A DNA stretch of 64,000 nt from Sulfitobacter dubius. GTDB lineage: Bacteria > Pseudomonadota > Alphaproteobacteria > Rhodobacterales > Rhodobacteraceae. The first letter of the stretch is position 1. Each line of letters starts with the position of its first letter. The stretch covers positions 62,001 to 126,000 of the forward strand of contig NZ_FOPG01000003.1 of NCBI RefSeq assembly GCF_900113435.1, read 5' to 3'. Below, one piece after another: positions 8,633 through 16,664 of this stretch. The notes beneath the pieces were generated by a model, which saw only the letters and a program-made list of their open reading frames with translations, was not told the origin of the DNA and made no database searches. The position numbers were made by a program, and so were the translations under genes.

Positions 8633-9184
8633 TTACAGCACGGTAACCTTCGTCCCAATCGGCACGCGTTGGTACAGATCGACCACATGTTCGTTCAACA
8701 TGCGAATACAACCGTTGGAGACCGAACGCCCGATTGAGTTCGGCTGCGTTGTGCCGTGAATGCGGAAGTATGTGTCTCGCCCGTTCTGGAACAGATAAAG
8801 CGCCCGCGCGCCGAGTGGGTTGCCGGGGCCGCCGGGCTGGGCGTCGGTATTGCCGATGAAGCGTTTGTAGGCCTGCGGCTCGCGCTCGATCATTTCATTG
8901 GTCGGCCGCCATGTGGGCCATTCTTTTTTCACGTCAATGGTCGCCGTGCCTGTGAACTCTAGTCCTGCCTTGCCGACACCCACGCCATAGCGCATCGCCT
9001 GACCGGGGGCCGTCACGAAATAAAGGTAATGGCTGCGCGGTAGGATCAGTAACTGGCCCGGCGCATATTGGCTCTTAACCGGTACGATCTGCGGCTTTGG
9101 ATCATAGGCGGCGGTGCGGGCCTGCGCCATGAGGGGGAGGGTGGCGGCTGCCACGGTGCTGGTCAGAAATGTACGGCGGCGCAT
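8633..9184 (-). CDS. L,D-transpeptidase (YkuD domain), exported
   Basis: Periplasmic enzyme of 183 residues that forms or remodels 3-3 peptidoglycan crosslinks or links proteins to peptidoglycan. The N-terminus MRRRTFLTSTVAAATLPLMA resembles a Tat or Sec signal. The YkuD catalytic region is visible near the C-terminus: HGTTQPNSIG, then SNGCIRM with the nucleophilic cysteine. The start at 9184 is chosen because it has GGAG six bases upstream and begins exactly at the signal peptide; an ATG at 9196 and one at 9238 lie upstream in frame but fit less well. The protein is short, essentially a single catalytic domain, a common form in Rhodobacteraceae. It is monocistronic. Confidence 0.88.
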   Translation of the reverse strand: MRRRTFLTSTVAAATLPLMAQARTAAYDPKPQIVPVKSQYAPGQLLILPRSHYLYFVTAPGQAMRYGVGVGKAGLEFTGTATIDVKKEWPTWRPTNEMIEREPQAYKRFIGNTDAQPGGPGNPLGARALYLFQNGRDTYFRIHGTTQPNSIGRSVSNGCIRMLNEHVVDLYQRVPIGTKVTVL

Positions 9185-9258
9185 GGCAGGCTCCATTTTG
9201 GGATCACTGTTTTGTCGTGCATCTTGCCACGGAGGCATATTTTAGCAAGGCTGGACAT

Positions 9259-9293
9259 AAAAAAACCGACCTGCCGTCGCCAGCAGGTCGGTT
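9259..9293 (-). terminator. Intrinsic terminator of the cold-shock gene
   Basis: An 11-bp perfect stem (9264-9274 with 9283-9293) with an eight-base loop is followed on the minus strand by seven T residues (9265 down to 9259). It lies 35 bases after the cold-shock protein stop. Confidence 0.88.
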
Positions 9294-9327
9294 AAAATTC
9301 TTGGGTCAGGGCCGAAGCCCCCGGCCA

Positions 9328-9534
9328 TTAGGCCAGCGCGATGTTTGTCGCGGACTCGCGGCCGTCACGGCCTGCTTCGATGTCGAAGGTCACTTTCTGG
9401 TTGTCGGCCAGGCCGGTCAGGCCAGCGCGCTCAACAGCGGAAATGTGAACGAAAACGTCTTTGCTGCCGCCATCGGGAGCAATAAAGCCGAAGCCTTTAG
9501 TTGTGTTGAACCATTTTACGGTGCCAGTGGCCAT
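9328..9534 (-). CDS. Cold-shock protein, CspA family
   Basis: A single OB-fold nucleic-acid chaperone of 68 residues that binds single-stranded RNA or DNA. RNP1 is seen as KGFGFI and RNP2 as VFVHI, following the family start [11 protein letters not shown] start at 9534 because it matches the family N-terminus and has GGAG upstream; a second in-frame ATG at 9549 would add five residues and has no ribosome site. The gene is monocistronic with a strong terminator. More than 300 bases of gene-free DNA lie upstream, so a long 5' leader, common for cold-inducible csp genes, is possible. Confidence 0.92.
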   Translation of the reverse strand: MATGTVKWFNTTKGFGFIAPDGGSKDVFVHISAVERAGLTGLADNQKVTFDIEAGRDGRESATNIALA

Positions 9535-9909
9535 ATCCGTAGTCTCCATATTTATGCCATCCGCTTAAGTGCGATGGCCCGGCGTTGTTGGTCTGGATCG
9601 ATAGACTGAGCGCCGTATGAGGGAGACAGTGGGTCGAAAAAGATAACGTCTGCACTGCCTATATTGCATTGGGAGGGGATTCGTTCAAGGGGCAACACGT
9701 ATCTGGCTGTAATGGCGGTAAAAGCGTCTCAGTTATCGGCAAATTCCTGCCACGAAATTTCATGATCTCCATATTTTATTGGGAATAGGTTGAAAATGCC
9801 CGTCTCGAGTTTGCCTAAAACCCGTCTCATTGCTGCCCGGACTAGGTGGTTTTCTGCCGGAAAGCCCCAAGAGCGCCTGCCAGCGCCCCCTCATGCGGAG
9901 TAATGAGAC
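9535..9909. other. Intergenic region between csp and the response regulator
   Basis: About 375 bases hold the divergent promoters and the possible csp leader. No ORF, clear palindrome or RNA gene is visible to me. Long frames that cross this area are antisense to the response regulator. Confidence 0.5.
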
Positions 9910-10887
9910 ATGATGCGTATCCTTGCTGTAGACGATGACCCGGTCATCCTTGACCTCCTTACGGGATGTCTGACTGAAAATGACAATTACGAGCTGACCT
10001 GCTGCGAAAGCTCGGAAGATGCGCTTGAAATCATGCAGCAGAGCAACCAGCCGTTCGACTCCTTCCTGTTGGACATCATGATGCCGGGCATCAACGGGAT
10101 CAGCCTGTGTGAGATGATCCGCGATGTGCCATCCTATCGGGCTGTGCCGATCATTATGATCACCGCCAGCAAAGAGCCTGCGATGATGCAGCGGGCCTTT
10201 GATGCGGGGGCGACGGATTTCCTGTGCAAACCGCTGGACGGGGTTGAGCTGAGCGCGCGGATCAATGCTGCAAGCATGTTGAATGCCTCGCTTTTGCGGG
10301 AACGTGAGGCGCAACATACGCTGTCCGAGCTGGCGCAGATGATGAAGATCCGCTTTGACGAAGATTTTGAGCTTGATGTTTCGTCCTGTAGCAATGTTTC
10401 CGCGTTGGAGAATTACCTGCTGCGGCTGCCCAGCGGTTGTTTCTCGATGAGCCTGTTCTCTATCTCTGTTGAGGGCGCGCGCGGTATCTATCGCGCGGTC
10501 AAGGCACCTGCCTTCCGCCGTCAAATGGAACAGGTGGCCCGTGCGTCGGTTCATTCGCTGGAAGGTATGCGTTTTCATCTGGCCTATGCAGGCAGTGGCC
10601 GTTTCATCGGTGTGGTGATGAGCCGCGCACGTTTGAACACCGCCACCATGGCCGAGCGGATGCTTGAGCATTTGGAGAGCAGTTGGGATGGCAAAGGCAT
10701 GAACGGTGGGCTGGCCCCGTCGTTGCAGGTGCATTCCGTGACCGAGCAGCGCCTCTGGTCGGGCCTTTCCGCCAGCAACAAGCTGCGCGAATATCTGCAA
10801 AGCTGGGACCCGCTCCATGGTCTGGCACGGCACGACGAAGACAATCTCTTTGCCCAGTTGGAAACCGCAATCGACGACGATCGCTGA
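9910..10887 (+). CDS. Response regulator with receiver domain and uncharacterised C-terminal domain
   Basis: A 325-residue signalling protein. The receiver domain covers residues 1-125 with acidic pocket D8-D10, phospho-acceptor D55 (LLDIMMPG), T85 and K107 (CKP), all intact. A short helical linker follows. The C-terminal half (about 150-310) has the alternating strand and helix pattern of a degenerate GGDEF or cyclase-like fold, but no GGDEF or EAL signature is present, so cyclase activity is unlikely. No DNA-binding helix-turn-helix is evident. No histidine kinase is adjacent. Output is therefore unknown; it may act through protein contacts. A terminator closes the gene. Confidence 0.8.
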   Translation: MMRILAVDDDPVILDLLTGCLTENDNYELTCCESSEDALEIMQQSNQPFDSFLLDIMMPGINGISLCEMIRDVPSYRAVPIIMITASKEPAMMQRAFDAGATDFLCKPLDGVELSARINAASMLNASLLREREAQHTLSELAQMMKIRFDEDFELDVSSCSNVSALENYLLRLPSGCFSMSLFSISVEGARGIYRAVKAPAFRRQMEQVARASVHSLEGMRFHLAYAGSGRFIGVVMSRARLNTATMAERMLEHLESSWDGKGMNGGLAPSLQVHSVTEQRLWSGLSASNKLREYLQSWDPLHGLARHDEDNLFAQLETAIDDDR

Positions 10888-10915
10888 GGGCTCTGCTCGT
10901 TCTCAGGGATGCTAG

Positions 10916-10942
10916 GCCCGTCCGCTTTGCGGGCGGGCTTTT
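10916..10942 (+). terminator. Intrinsic terminator of the response regulator gene
   Basis: GCCCGTCCGC and GCGGGCGGGC form a ten-pair stem with one G-T pair and a TTT loop, followed by TTTT. It starts 28 bases after the stop. Confidence 0.82.
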
Positions 10943-11002
10943 GCGTTGGGGGAACGGGGGATGCCTGTAGTGCCCTAGGTTGGTAGGCCAACATATAACG
11001 CA

Positions 11003-11037
11003 CAAAAAAAGGGGCGACGGTCAACCGTCGCCCCTTT
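11003..11037 (-). terminator. Intrinsic terminator of ettA
   Basis: A perfect stem of 10 GC-rich pairs (11011-11020 with 11025-11034), extended by A/T pairs, with a TCAA loop; the minus strand continues into a run of seven T. It begins 20 bases after the ettA stop and may also stop rightward transcripts. Confidence 0.88.
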
Positions 11038-11056
11038 CTCATGCCAGTCGCGCTGT

Positions 11057-12712
11057 TTAGCGCGCGAATTTTTTGTGCTTCAGGCGCTTGGGCTCAAGCG
11101 CATCGGCACCCAGACGGCGCTTTTTGTCTTCTTCGTAATCGTCGAAGTTGCCTTCGAACCATTCCACATGCGCTTCGCCTTCGAAGGCCATGATATGGGT
11201 ACAAATACGGTCAAGGAAAAAGCGGTCGTGCGAAATCACCACGGCACAGCCCGCGAAATCGACCAGCGCATCTTCGAGCGCACGGAGGGTTTCGACGTCA
11301 AGATCGTTGGTCGGTTCATCGAGCAGCAGCACGTTGCCGCCTTCTTTGAGCAGACGCGCCATGTGTACGCGGTTACGTTCACCGCCCGACAGCAGACCAA
11401 CTTTCTTTTGCTGGTCGCCGCCCTTAAAGTTGAACGACGAGCAATAGGCGCGGGAGTTCACCTCGGCGTCACCCAGCTTGATGATCTCGGCCCCGCCGGT
11501 GATCGCCTGCCAAACGGTGTCGTCGTGGTTCAGATCATCGCGGCTTTGGTCGACATAGCTGAGATCGACCGTATCACCGTATTCGATGGTGCCTTCGTCC
11601 GGTGTTTCATGCCCGGTGAGCATTTTGAACAGCGTCGATTTACCCGCGCCGTTGGGGCCAATCACACCAACGATACCGCCGGGCGGCAGCGAGAAATCGA
11701 GCCCGTCGATCAACTGCTTATCGCCCATGTGCTTCTTCAGACCCTCGACCTCGATCACCTTGTTGCCAAGGCGCGGGCCATTGGGGATGACAATCTGGGC
11801 GCGGCTGAGTTTTTCGCGCTCGGAAGTTTCGGCCATTTCGTTATAGGCGGCGATACGCGCTTTGGATTTCGCCTGACGGGCTTTGGCACCTTGGCGCATC
11901 CACTCAAGTTCGCGCTCAAGCGTCTTTTGCTTGGATTTGTCCTCGCGGGCCTCTTGGCTCAGGCGTTTGGCCTTTTGCTCCAGCCAGTCGGAGTAGTTGC
12001 CCTCATAGGGGATGCCGCGGCCACGGTCCAATTCGAGAATCCAGCTGGTAATGTCATCAAGGAAGTAACGGTCGTGGGTGACGGCAAGGATCGTGCCCTT
12101 GTAGTCGATCAGGTGCTGTTGCAGCCACGCGATGGTTTCCGCGTCGAGGTGGTTGGTCGGTTCATCGAGCAGCAGCATGTCGGGCGCTTCGAGCAGCAGT
12201 TTGCACAGCGCCACGCGGCGCGCTTCACCGCCCGAGAGGTTTTCCGGCATCGCGTCATCGGGCGGGCAGCGCAGAGCTTCCATCGACACATCGATCTGAC
12301 TGTCGAGGTCCCACAGGTCTTGGGCGTCGATGTCGTCTTGCAGCTTGGCCATCTCTTCAGCGGTCTCGTCGCTGTAGTTCATCGCCAGTTCATTGTAGCG
12401 GTCCAGAATGGCCTTCTTCTCGGCCACGCCTTCCATGACGTTCTCGCGCACGGTCTTGGTCGGGTCGAGCTTGGGTTCCTGCGGCAGGTAGCCGACCTTG
12501 GCGCCTTCGGCGGCCCATGCTTCGCCAGTGAAATCCTTGTCGAGCCCGGCCATAATCTTGAGCAGGGTGGATTTACCCGCGCCGTTGACGCCAACGACAC
12601 CGATCTTCACGCCGGGCAGGAAGTTCAGGTGGATGTTTTCGAATGTCTTCTTGCCCCCGGGATAGGTCTTGGAGACGCCGGACATGTGATAGACGTATTG
12701 ATAGGCAGCCAT
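11057..12712 (-). CDS. ettA: Energy-dependent translational throttle protein EttA (ABC-F ATPase)
   Basis: A ribosome-associated ABC-F protein of 551 residues, close to the E. coli EttA length. It has two ABC domains in tandem without membrane segments: the first with GVNGAGKST and LSGGEARRV, the second with GPNGAGKST and LSGGERNRV. Between them is the charged P-site tRNA-interaction linker. The start at 12712 (MAAYQYVYHM) matches the family N-terminus and has GAGGA about eight bases upstream; the frame stays open 22 codons further up without support. In E. coli EttA gates the first elongation step according to the ATP/ADP ratio. The gene is monocistronic with its own terminator. Confidence 0.93.
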   Translation of the reverse strand: MAAYQYVYHMSGVSKTYPGGKKTFENIHLNFLPGVKIGVVGVNGAGKSTLLKIMAGLDKDFTGEAWAAEGAKVGYLPQEPKLDPTKTVRENVMEGVAEKKAILDRYNELAMNYSDETAEEMAKLQDDIDAQDLWDLDSQIDVSMEALRCPPDDAMPENLSGGEARRVALCKLLLEAPDMLLLDEPTNHLDAETIAWLQQHLIDYKGTILAVTHDRYFLDDITSWILELDRGRGIPYEGNYSDWLEQKAKRLSQEAREDKSKQKTLERELEWMRQGAKARQAKSKARIAAYNEMAETSEREKLSRAQIVIPNGPRLGNKVIEVEGLKKHMGDKQLIDGLDFSLPPGGIVGVIGPNGAGKSTLFKMLTGHETPDEGTIEYGDTVDLSYVDQSRDDLNHDDTVWQAITGGAEIIKLGDAEVNSRAYCSSFNFKGGDQQKKVGLLSGGERNRVHMARLLKEGGNVLLLDEPTNDLDVETLRALEDALVDFAGCAVVISHDRFFLDRICTHIMAFEGEAHVEWFEGNFDDYEEDKKRRLGADALEPKRLKHKKFAR

Positions 12713-12797
12713 TTGGAGAATCCTCGAAACGCGATTTGGGGTTTGCAGTGCAATATCGTCCGTGCGGGGCAATATCAAACACTCTGTATATCCTGAG

Positions 12798-12869
12798 CCA
12801 ATCGCCCGGCGGAGCCTTGCGAAATCTGCCCTGTGGTTGACCCCATGACGCAGGGCAGAGGGCGATTGG
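12798..12869. repeat. Nested inverted repeat between ettA and uspA
   Basis: Outer arms CCAATCGCCC (12798-12807) and GGGCGATTGG (12860-12869) are perfect. Inner arms TCTGCCCTG (12825-12833) and CAGGGCAGA (12851-12859) are also perfect and directly abut the outer right arm. A 17-base bulge sits on the left side. GTTTTAC follows downstream. The rest of the 354-base ettA-uspA gap shows no gene. The structure could be a cis-acting RNA, a small RNA or a terminator for an unseen transcript. Confidence 0.6.
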
Positions 12870-13066
12870 ACGGTTTTACAATGGTTTGGCGGGCGATCTG
12901 CAAAGCCAGACAGCGAAATTCAGTCGACTTTTCTGCGGTTTTCGCGCTAACATTTCTACAATCTGCGATTGGGCGGCGATTTCTGGCCAGCGCAGAGTAG
13001 GAAGACTGAGAGCGGAGTTCACCTTTCGCGGGCGTCGACTTTCAGCACAGCAACAGGGAATTACTC

Positions 13067-13504
13067 ATGTCAAAATCCACAATCGTTGTGGGTCTGGACG
13101 GGTCAGAGGCCGGCGCGCGTGCTTTGGCCTTTGCTCAGGCTCAGGCCAAACAGATCGGGGATTGTTCGATCACGGTTTGCTTTGTGATCGAATGGTCGCC
13201 TTTCACCTTTCAGACCAAGGAAGAGAACGAGCAGCGCCATATGCGGCGCGAGCAGGAGTTGCAGCGCGCCCATGACGTGGTGCTTGATCCGGCGGTGGCA
13301 GACGCCAAAGCCTCGGGCATCGAGGTTGAGGGCATCGTGCGGCACGGCGACGTGGCCGATATCCTTGAAGGTGTCGCCAAAAAGCGCGGAGCGATTCAGA
13401 TCGTTGTTGGCCGCGTCGGTGAGCGGGGTCTCAAGCGGCTCTTTGGTGGGGTGACGGGCCGGTTGGTCGCAGGCTCCAGTGTGCCGGTCACGATCATTCC
13501 CTGA
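13067..13504 (+). CDS. Universal stress protein, UspA family
   Basis: A 145-residue single-domain Usp. The N-terminal strand holds VVGLDGSEAGARAL, and the C-terminal nucleotide-binding segment reads GRVGERGLKRLFGG followed by SSVPVTII, close to the G-2x-G-9x-G-S/T pattern of ATP-binding Usps. It is cytoplasmic. It lies 11 bases upstream of an AGCS symporter gene with no terminator between them, so the two are probably one transcript, suggesting regulation or stress linkage of amino-acid uptake. Family identity is firm; the specific role is not known. Confidence 0.9.
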   Translation: MSKSTIVVGLDGSEAGARALAFAQAQAKQIGDCSITVCFVIEWSPFTFQTKEENEQRHMRREQELQRAHDVVLDPAVADAKASGIEVEGIVRHGDVADILEGVAKKRGAIQIVVGRVGERGLKRLFGGVTGRLVAGSSVPVTIIP

Positions 13505-13515
13505 AAGGATAAGCC

Positions 13516-15063
13516 ATGAACAAGCTGTTTACCTACGTGATGGCCGTTTTCGCGTCATTGCTGCCGAGCCTTGCCGCTGCGCAAGAGGCTGTCGGCGTCG
13601 ACGAACGTATTAACCAGATTTTTGCCGATTACACCGGTTGGTATGTTTCCTTCATTTTCGCCCCGCTGCCGGGCACGAATTTCTCTTGGATCGCGCTGTG
13701 GTTGGTTGTGGGGGCGGTGGTTTTCACCGTTTATTTCGGGGCCATCCAGCTCAAGGGGTTTTGGCATTCGATCCAGCTGGTGCGGGGCGATTATTCCGAC
13801 CCCGACGATGCGGGCGAGGTAAGCCACTTTCAGGCGCTGGCGACGGCGCTGTCGGGCACCGTGGGTCTGGGCAATATCGCGGGCGTCGCGGTGGCGGTCA
13901 GCATCGGTGGGCCGGGTGCGACATTCTGGATGGTGGTTGCCGGTCTCTTCGGCATGGCGACCAAGTTCACCGAATGTACGTTGGGCGTGAAATACCGTAA
14001 TGAGTTTCCCGACGGCCATGTTTCAGGCGGGCCGATGTATTACATCGTCAAAGGCTTTTCCGAGCGCGGCCTGCCGCTGGGTGGCTTCATGGCGGTGCTG
14101 TTCTCGATCTTTACCATCCTCGGCGCGCTCGGCGGGGGCAATATGTTCCAAGCCAACCAAGCTCATGCGCAGCTTGCGGGCGTTTTGGGTGACTATCCGG
14201 GTTGGATCACGGGCGTCATCCTTGCCGGTGTCACCTTTGCCGTGATCGCGGGTGGTCTGAAATCCATCGCGCGGGTGACGGAAAAGATCGTGCCCTTCAT
14301 GGGCGTCTTCTATGTGCTGGTGTCGATCCTGATCCTGATCATCAACTGGGATATGATCGGTTGGGCCTTTGGTCAGATTTTCATGGGCGCCTTCACCGGT
14401 CTGGGCGTTGTCGGCGGCTTTACCGGCGCGTTGATCCAAGGCTTCCGCCGTGCGGCGTTCTCAAACGAAGCGGGCATCGGCTCGGCTGCCATTGCCCACT
14501 CGGCGGTGCGTACCAAAGAGCCGGTGACTGAAGGCTATGTGGCGCTGCTGGAGCCGTTCATCGATACGGTGGTGATCTGCACGATGACCGCCTTGGTGAT
14601 CGTTATCAGCGGCGTGTTGAACCAAGACCCTGCAACCGGGCTTTATATCTGGAACGAAGAAGCGGGCCGGATCGCGACAGAAGGTGACGTGAGCGGCGTG
14701 GCGCTGACTTCGGCGGCCTATGCGCGGGCGTTCTCGTGGTTCCCGATCTTGTTGATGATCGCGGTGGTGCTCTTTGCCTTCTCGACGATGATCAGCTGGT
14801 CCTACTATGGCCTCAAGGCTTGGACCTATCTCTTCGGCGAGGGGCCAGCAAAGGAACTGACCTTTAAGGTAATCTTCTGCGTCTTCATCGTGATCGGTGC
14901 AGCGGCGAGCCTTGGGCCGGTGATCGACTTCTCCGATGCGATGCTCTTCTCCATGGCGATCGTGAACATCATCGCGCTCTACTTCCTGATGCCGATCGTG
15001 AAGCGCGAGCTGAACAGCTATGTCGCGCGGCTGCGCTCGGGCGAGATCGTGAAACACAAGTAA
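13516..15063 (+). CDS. Sodium:alanine (amino acid) symporter, AGCS family
   Basis: Inner-membrane secondary transporter of 515 residues. The N-terminal segment [23 protein letters not shown] resembles a signal or first helix, followed by about ten membrane helices. Family signatures are clear: [28 protein letters not shown], and [25 protein letters not shown] members take up alanine or glycine with sodium. An AAAGGA ribosome site precedes the ATG. It is the second gene of a uspA operon and is followed by a strong intrinsic terminator. The exact amino acid carried cannot be told from sequence. Confidence 0.92.
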   Translation: MNKLFTYVMAVFASLLPSLAAAQEAVGVDERINQIFADYTGWYVSFIFAPLPGTNFSWIALWLVVGAVVFTVYFGAIQLKGFWHSIQLVRGDYSDPDDAGEVSHFQALATALSGTVGLGNIAGVAVAVSIGGPGATFWMVVAGLFGMATKFTECTLGVKYRNEFPDGHVSGGPMYYIVKGFSERGLPLGGFMAVLFSIFTILGALGGGNMFQANQAHAQLAGVLGDYPGWITGVILAGVTFAVIAGGLKSIARVTEKIVPFMGVFYVLVSILILIINWDMIGWAFGQIFMGAFTGLGVVGGFTGALIQGFRRAAFSNEAGIGSAAIAHSAVRTKEPVTEGYVALLEPFIDTVVICTMTALVIVISGVLNQDPATGLYIWNEEAGRIATEGDVSGVALTSAAYARAFSWFPILLMIAVVLFAFSTMISWSYYGLKAWTYLFGEGPAKELTFKVIFCVFIVIGAAASLGPVIDFSDAMLFSMAIVNIIALYFLMPIVKRELNSYVARLRSGEIVKHK

Positions 15064-15101
15064 GCGCTTCGCATTGACAATGGGCTGCAATGCCCCTCCT
15101 T

Positions 15102-15136
15102 TGGCCCCTGATTTCGGATCGGGGGCCATTTTCTTG
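15102..15136 (+). terminator. Intrinsic terminator after the AGCS symporter gene
   Basis: A ten-pair stem (GGCCCCTGAT at 15103-15112 with ATCGGGGGCC at 15118-15127, one T-G pair) closes a five-base TTCGG loop and is followed by ATTTTCTT. It ends only about ten bases before the nadD start. Confidence 0.88.
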
Positions 15137-15145
15137 CGCAATACC

Positions 15146-15739
15146 ATGCCATTCGCCACCAAAGGGCAGGTCGTGGGCCTGTTGGGCGGGTCGTTTGACC
15201 CGGCACATGAGGGGCATGCGCATATCACGCGCGAGGCGTTGAAGCGGTTCGGGCTGGATCGCGTCTGGTGGCTGCTCAGCCCCGGCAACCCGCTGAAAGA
15301 ACACGGGCCAGCGCCGATGGCGCAGCGCAAGGCGCGGGCGCGGGCAGTGATGGATCACCCGAGGGTCGAAATCACGGACATTGAGGCGCAGCTTGGCACC
15401 CGTTACACGGCGCAGACGCTTGAGGCCCTACGGCGGCGCTATCCCGGCGTGCGGTTCGTCTGGCTGATGGGGGCCGATAACCTTGCGCAGTTTCATTTGT
15501 GGCAAGACTGGCGGCAGATCATGGAGACAGTGCCGGTCGGCGTGCTGGCCCGACCCGGGCAACGTATTTCAGCCCGGATGAGCCGGGCGGCGGCGCTGTA
15601 TGCGCCCTACCGGATCGCGGGGCGGAACAGTCAACTGCTGTCCTATGCCACAGCGCCCGCGTGGTGTTTTGTGAATGTGCCGATGGTCGAGGTGTCGTCA
15701 ACCGCGCTGCGGGCCGCCGGGGGCTGGCGCTCAGCGTAG
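15146..15739 (+). CDS. nadD: Nicotinate-nucleotide adenylyltransferase
   Basis: NAD biosynthesis enzyme of 197 residues that adenylates nicotinate mononucleotide to deamido-NAD. The nucleotidyltransferase motif [11 protein letters not shown] lies near the N-terminus, and the C-terminal SSTALR matches the ISSTxIR signature. The start is uncertain. ATG at 15146 follows the upstream terminator almost directly and has no strong ribosome site; an in-frame ATG at 15080 would put coding sequence through that terminator. The stop overlaps the end of the convergent DMT gene by nine bases. Family identity is secure. Confidence 0.9.
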   Translation: MPFATKGQVVGLLGGSFDPAHEGHAHITREALKRFGLDRVWWLLSPGNPLKEHGPAPMAQRKARARAVMDHPRVEITDIEAQLGTRYTAQTLEALRRRYPGVRFVWLMGADNLAQFHLWQDWRQIMETVPVGVLARPGQRISARMSRAAALYAPYRIAGRNSQLLSYATAPAWCFVNVPMVEVSSTALRAAGGWRSA

Positions 15740-16564
15740 CCGGGCAGAGGTGATGCCTGCGGTGATGATCACCGCAAGCCCCGCCCATGTCAGCGCATCG
15801 GGCAGGGTGCTGAACAGGAACAGACCCAGCAGTACCGCCGCGATCAGTTGGAAATAGACCAAAGGTGCCAGCCGCGTCGCAGGCGCGCGGCGATAGGCGT
15901 AGAGCAGCAGCAGATTGCCCAGCATGGAGAACAGCGCGCTGGCCGTTGCCAGACCGGCCACAGGCAGGGTGGCTTGGGGCAGGTTCATCACGCCCAAGGG
16001 CAGCAGCATCACCGCGCTCATCGCCAGTTGGGTAAAGGTCAGCGCGAGCGGCGGGGCGAGGTCAGACAGCCAGCGCGACATGGTGAGAAAGACGCCGTAG
16101 AACAGCCCCGCCGCCACAGCGAAGAGCAGCCCCGGCCCGCCCGTGCCACCCCCCATGCCGGGGCGTACGACCAGCAGCACACCGAAAAACCCGAGTAAGA
16201 TTAGCGCACTGCGTAGCAGGGTGATGCGTTCGCGCAAGAAAAGTGCGGCCAATAGGTAGCTAACCATCGGCCCGATAAAGAAGGCGGCAAAGACATTGGC
16301 GATAGCTTCGGTTTGTAGAGCGGTTTGAATGCAAGTGATCCCCGCCGCCAGCGTTGCCGCCCGTAGCCACAACCGCCAGTCGCGCATCAGCCCCCAAGTG
16401 CCGCGCGGCAGGAACGGCAGCACCATCAGCGCGCCAATGGCAAACCGCGACCACGCAACGAATACCGGTGCCACCCCCATTCCCGAGGTCAGAATCTTGC
16501 CCGCGCTGTCCCCTGCGGGGATCAGTGACATGGCGATAAACATGAGCGGAATGGCGCGTTGCAT
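15731..16564 (-). CDS. DMT-superfamily (EamA) transporter
   Basis: Inner-membrane protein of 277 residues with about ten hydrophobic helices arranged as two EamA repeats of five helices. The first repeat includes [15 protein letters not shown] and the second ends with [11 protein letters not shown]. EamA proteins usually export metabolites or amino acids; the substrate cannot be read from the sequence. The gene converges with nadD and overlaps its 3' end slightly. It is divergent from the PBP4 gene. No operon partner is present. Confidence 0.85.
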   Translation of the reverse strand: MQRAIPLMFIAMSLIPAGDSAGKILTSGMGVAPVFVAWSRFAIGALMVLPFLPRGTWGLMRDWRLWLRAATLAAGITCIQTALQTEAIANVFAAFFIGPMVSYLLAALFLRERITLLRSALILLGFFGVLLVVRPGMGGGTGGPGLLFAVAAGLFYGVFLTMSRWLSDLAPPLALTFTQLAMSAVMLLPLGVMNLPQATLPVAGLATASALFSMLGNLLLLYAYRRAPATRLAPLVYFQLIAAVLLGLFLFSTLPDALTWAGLAVIITAGITSARLR

Positions 16565-16664
16565 GATGCGGGGTTAGCAGGTCGGCGGTTTTGTGCAACC
16601 GCGAAAGGGGGGCAGGCGTCAGACAGGTTGTGGCCGAACGCCGCATGGGGTTTATATCAAGCCC

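Noticed and set aside
9760-10833. A 357-codon minus-strand frame opposite the response regulator
   Set aside because: Antisense shadow in high-GC DNA; the receiver domain on the plus strand has all catalytic residues.
11075-12796. A 573-codon plus-strand frame covering ettA
   Set aside because: It is the antisense mirror of ettA, whose ABC motifs are unmistakable; the plus-strand translation has no recognisable domain.
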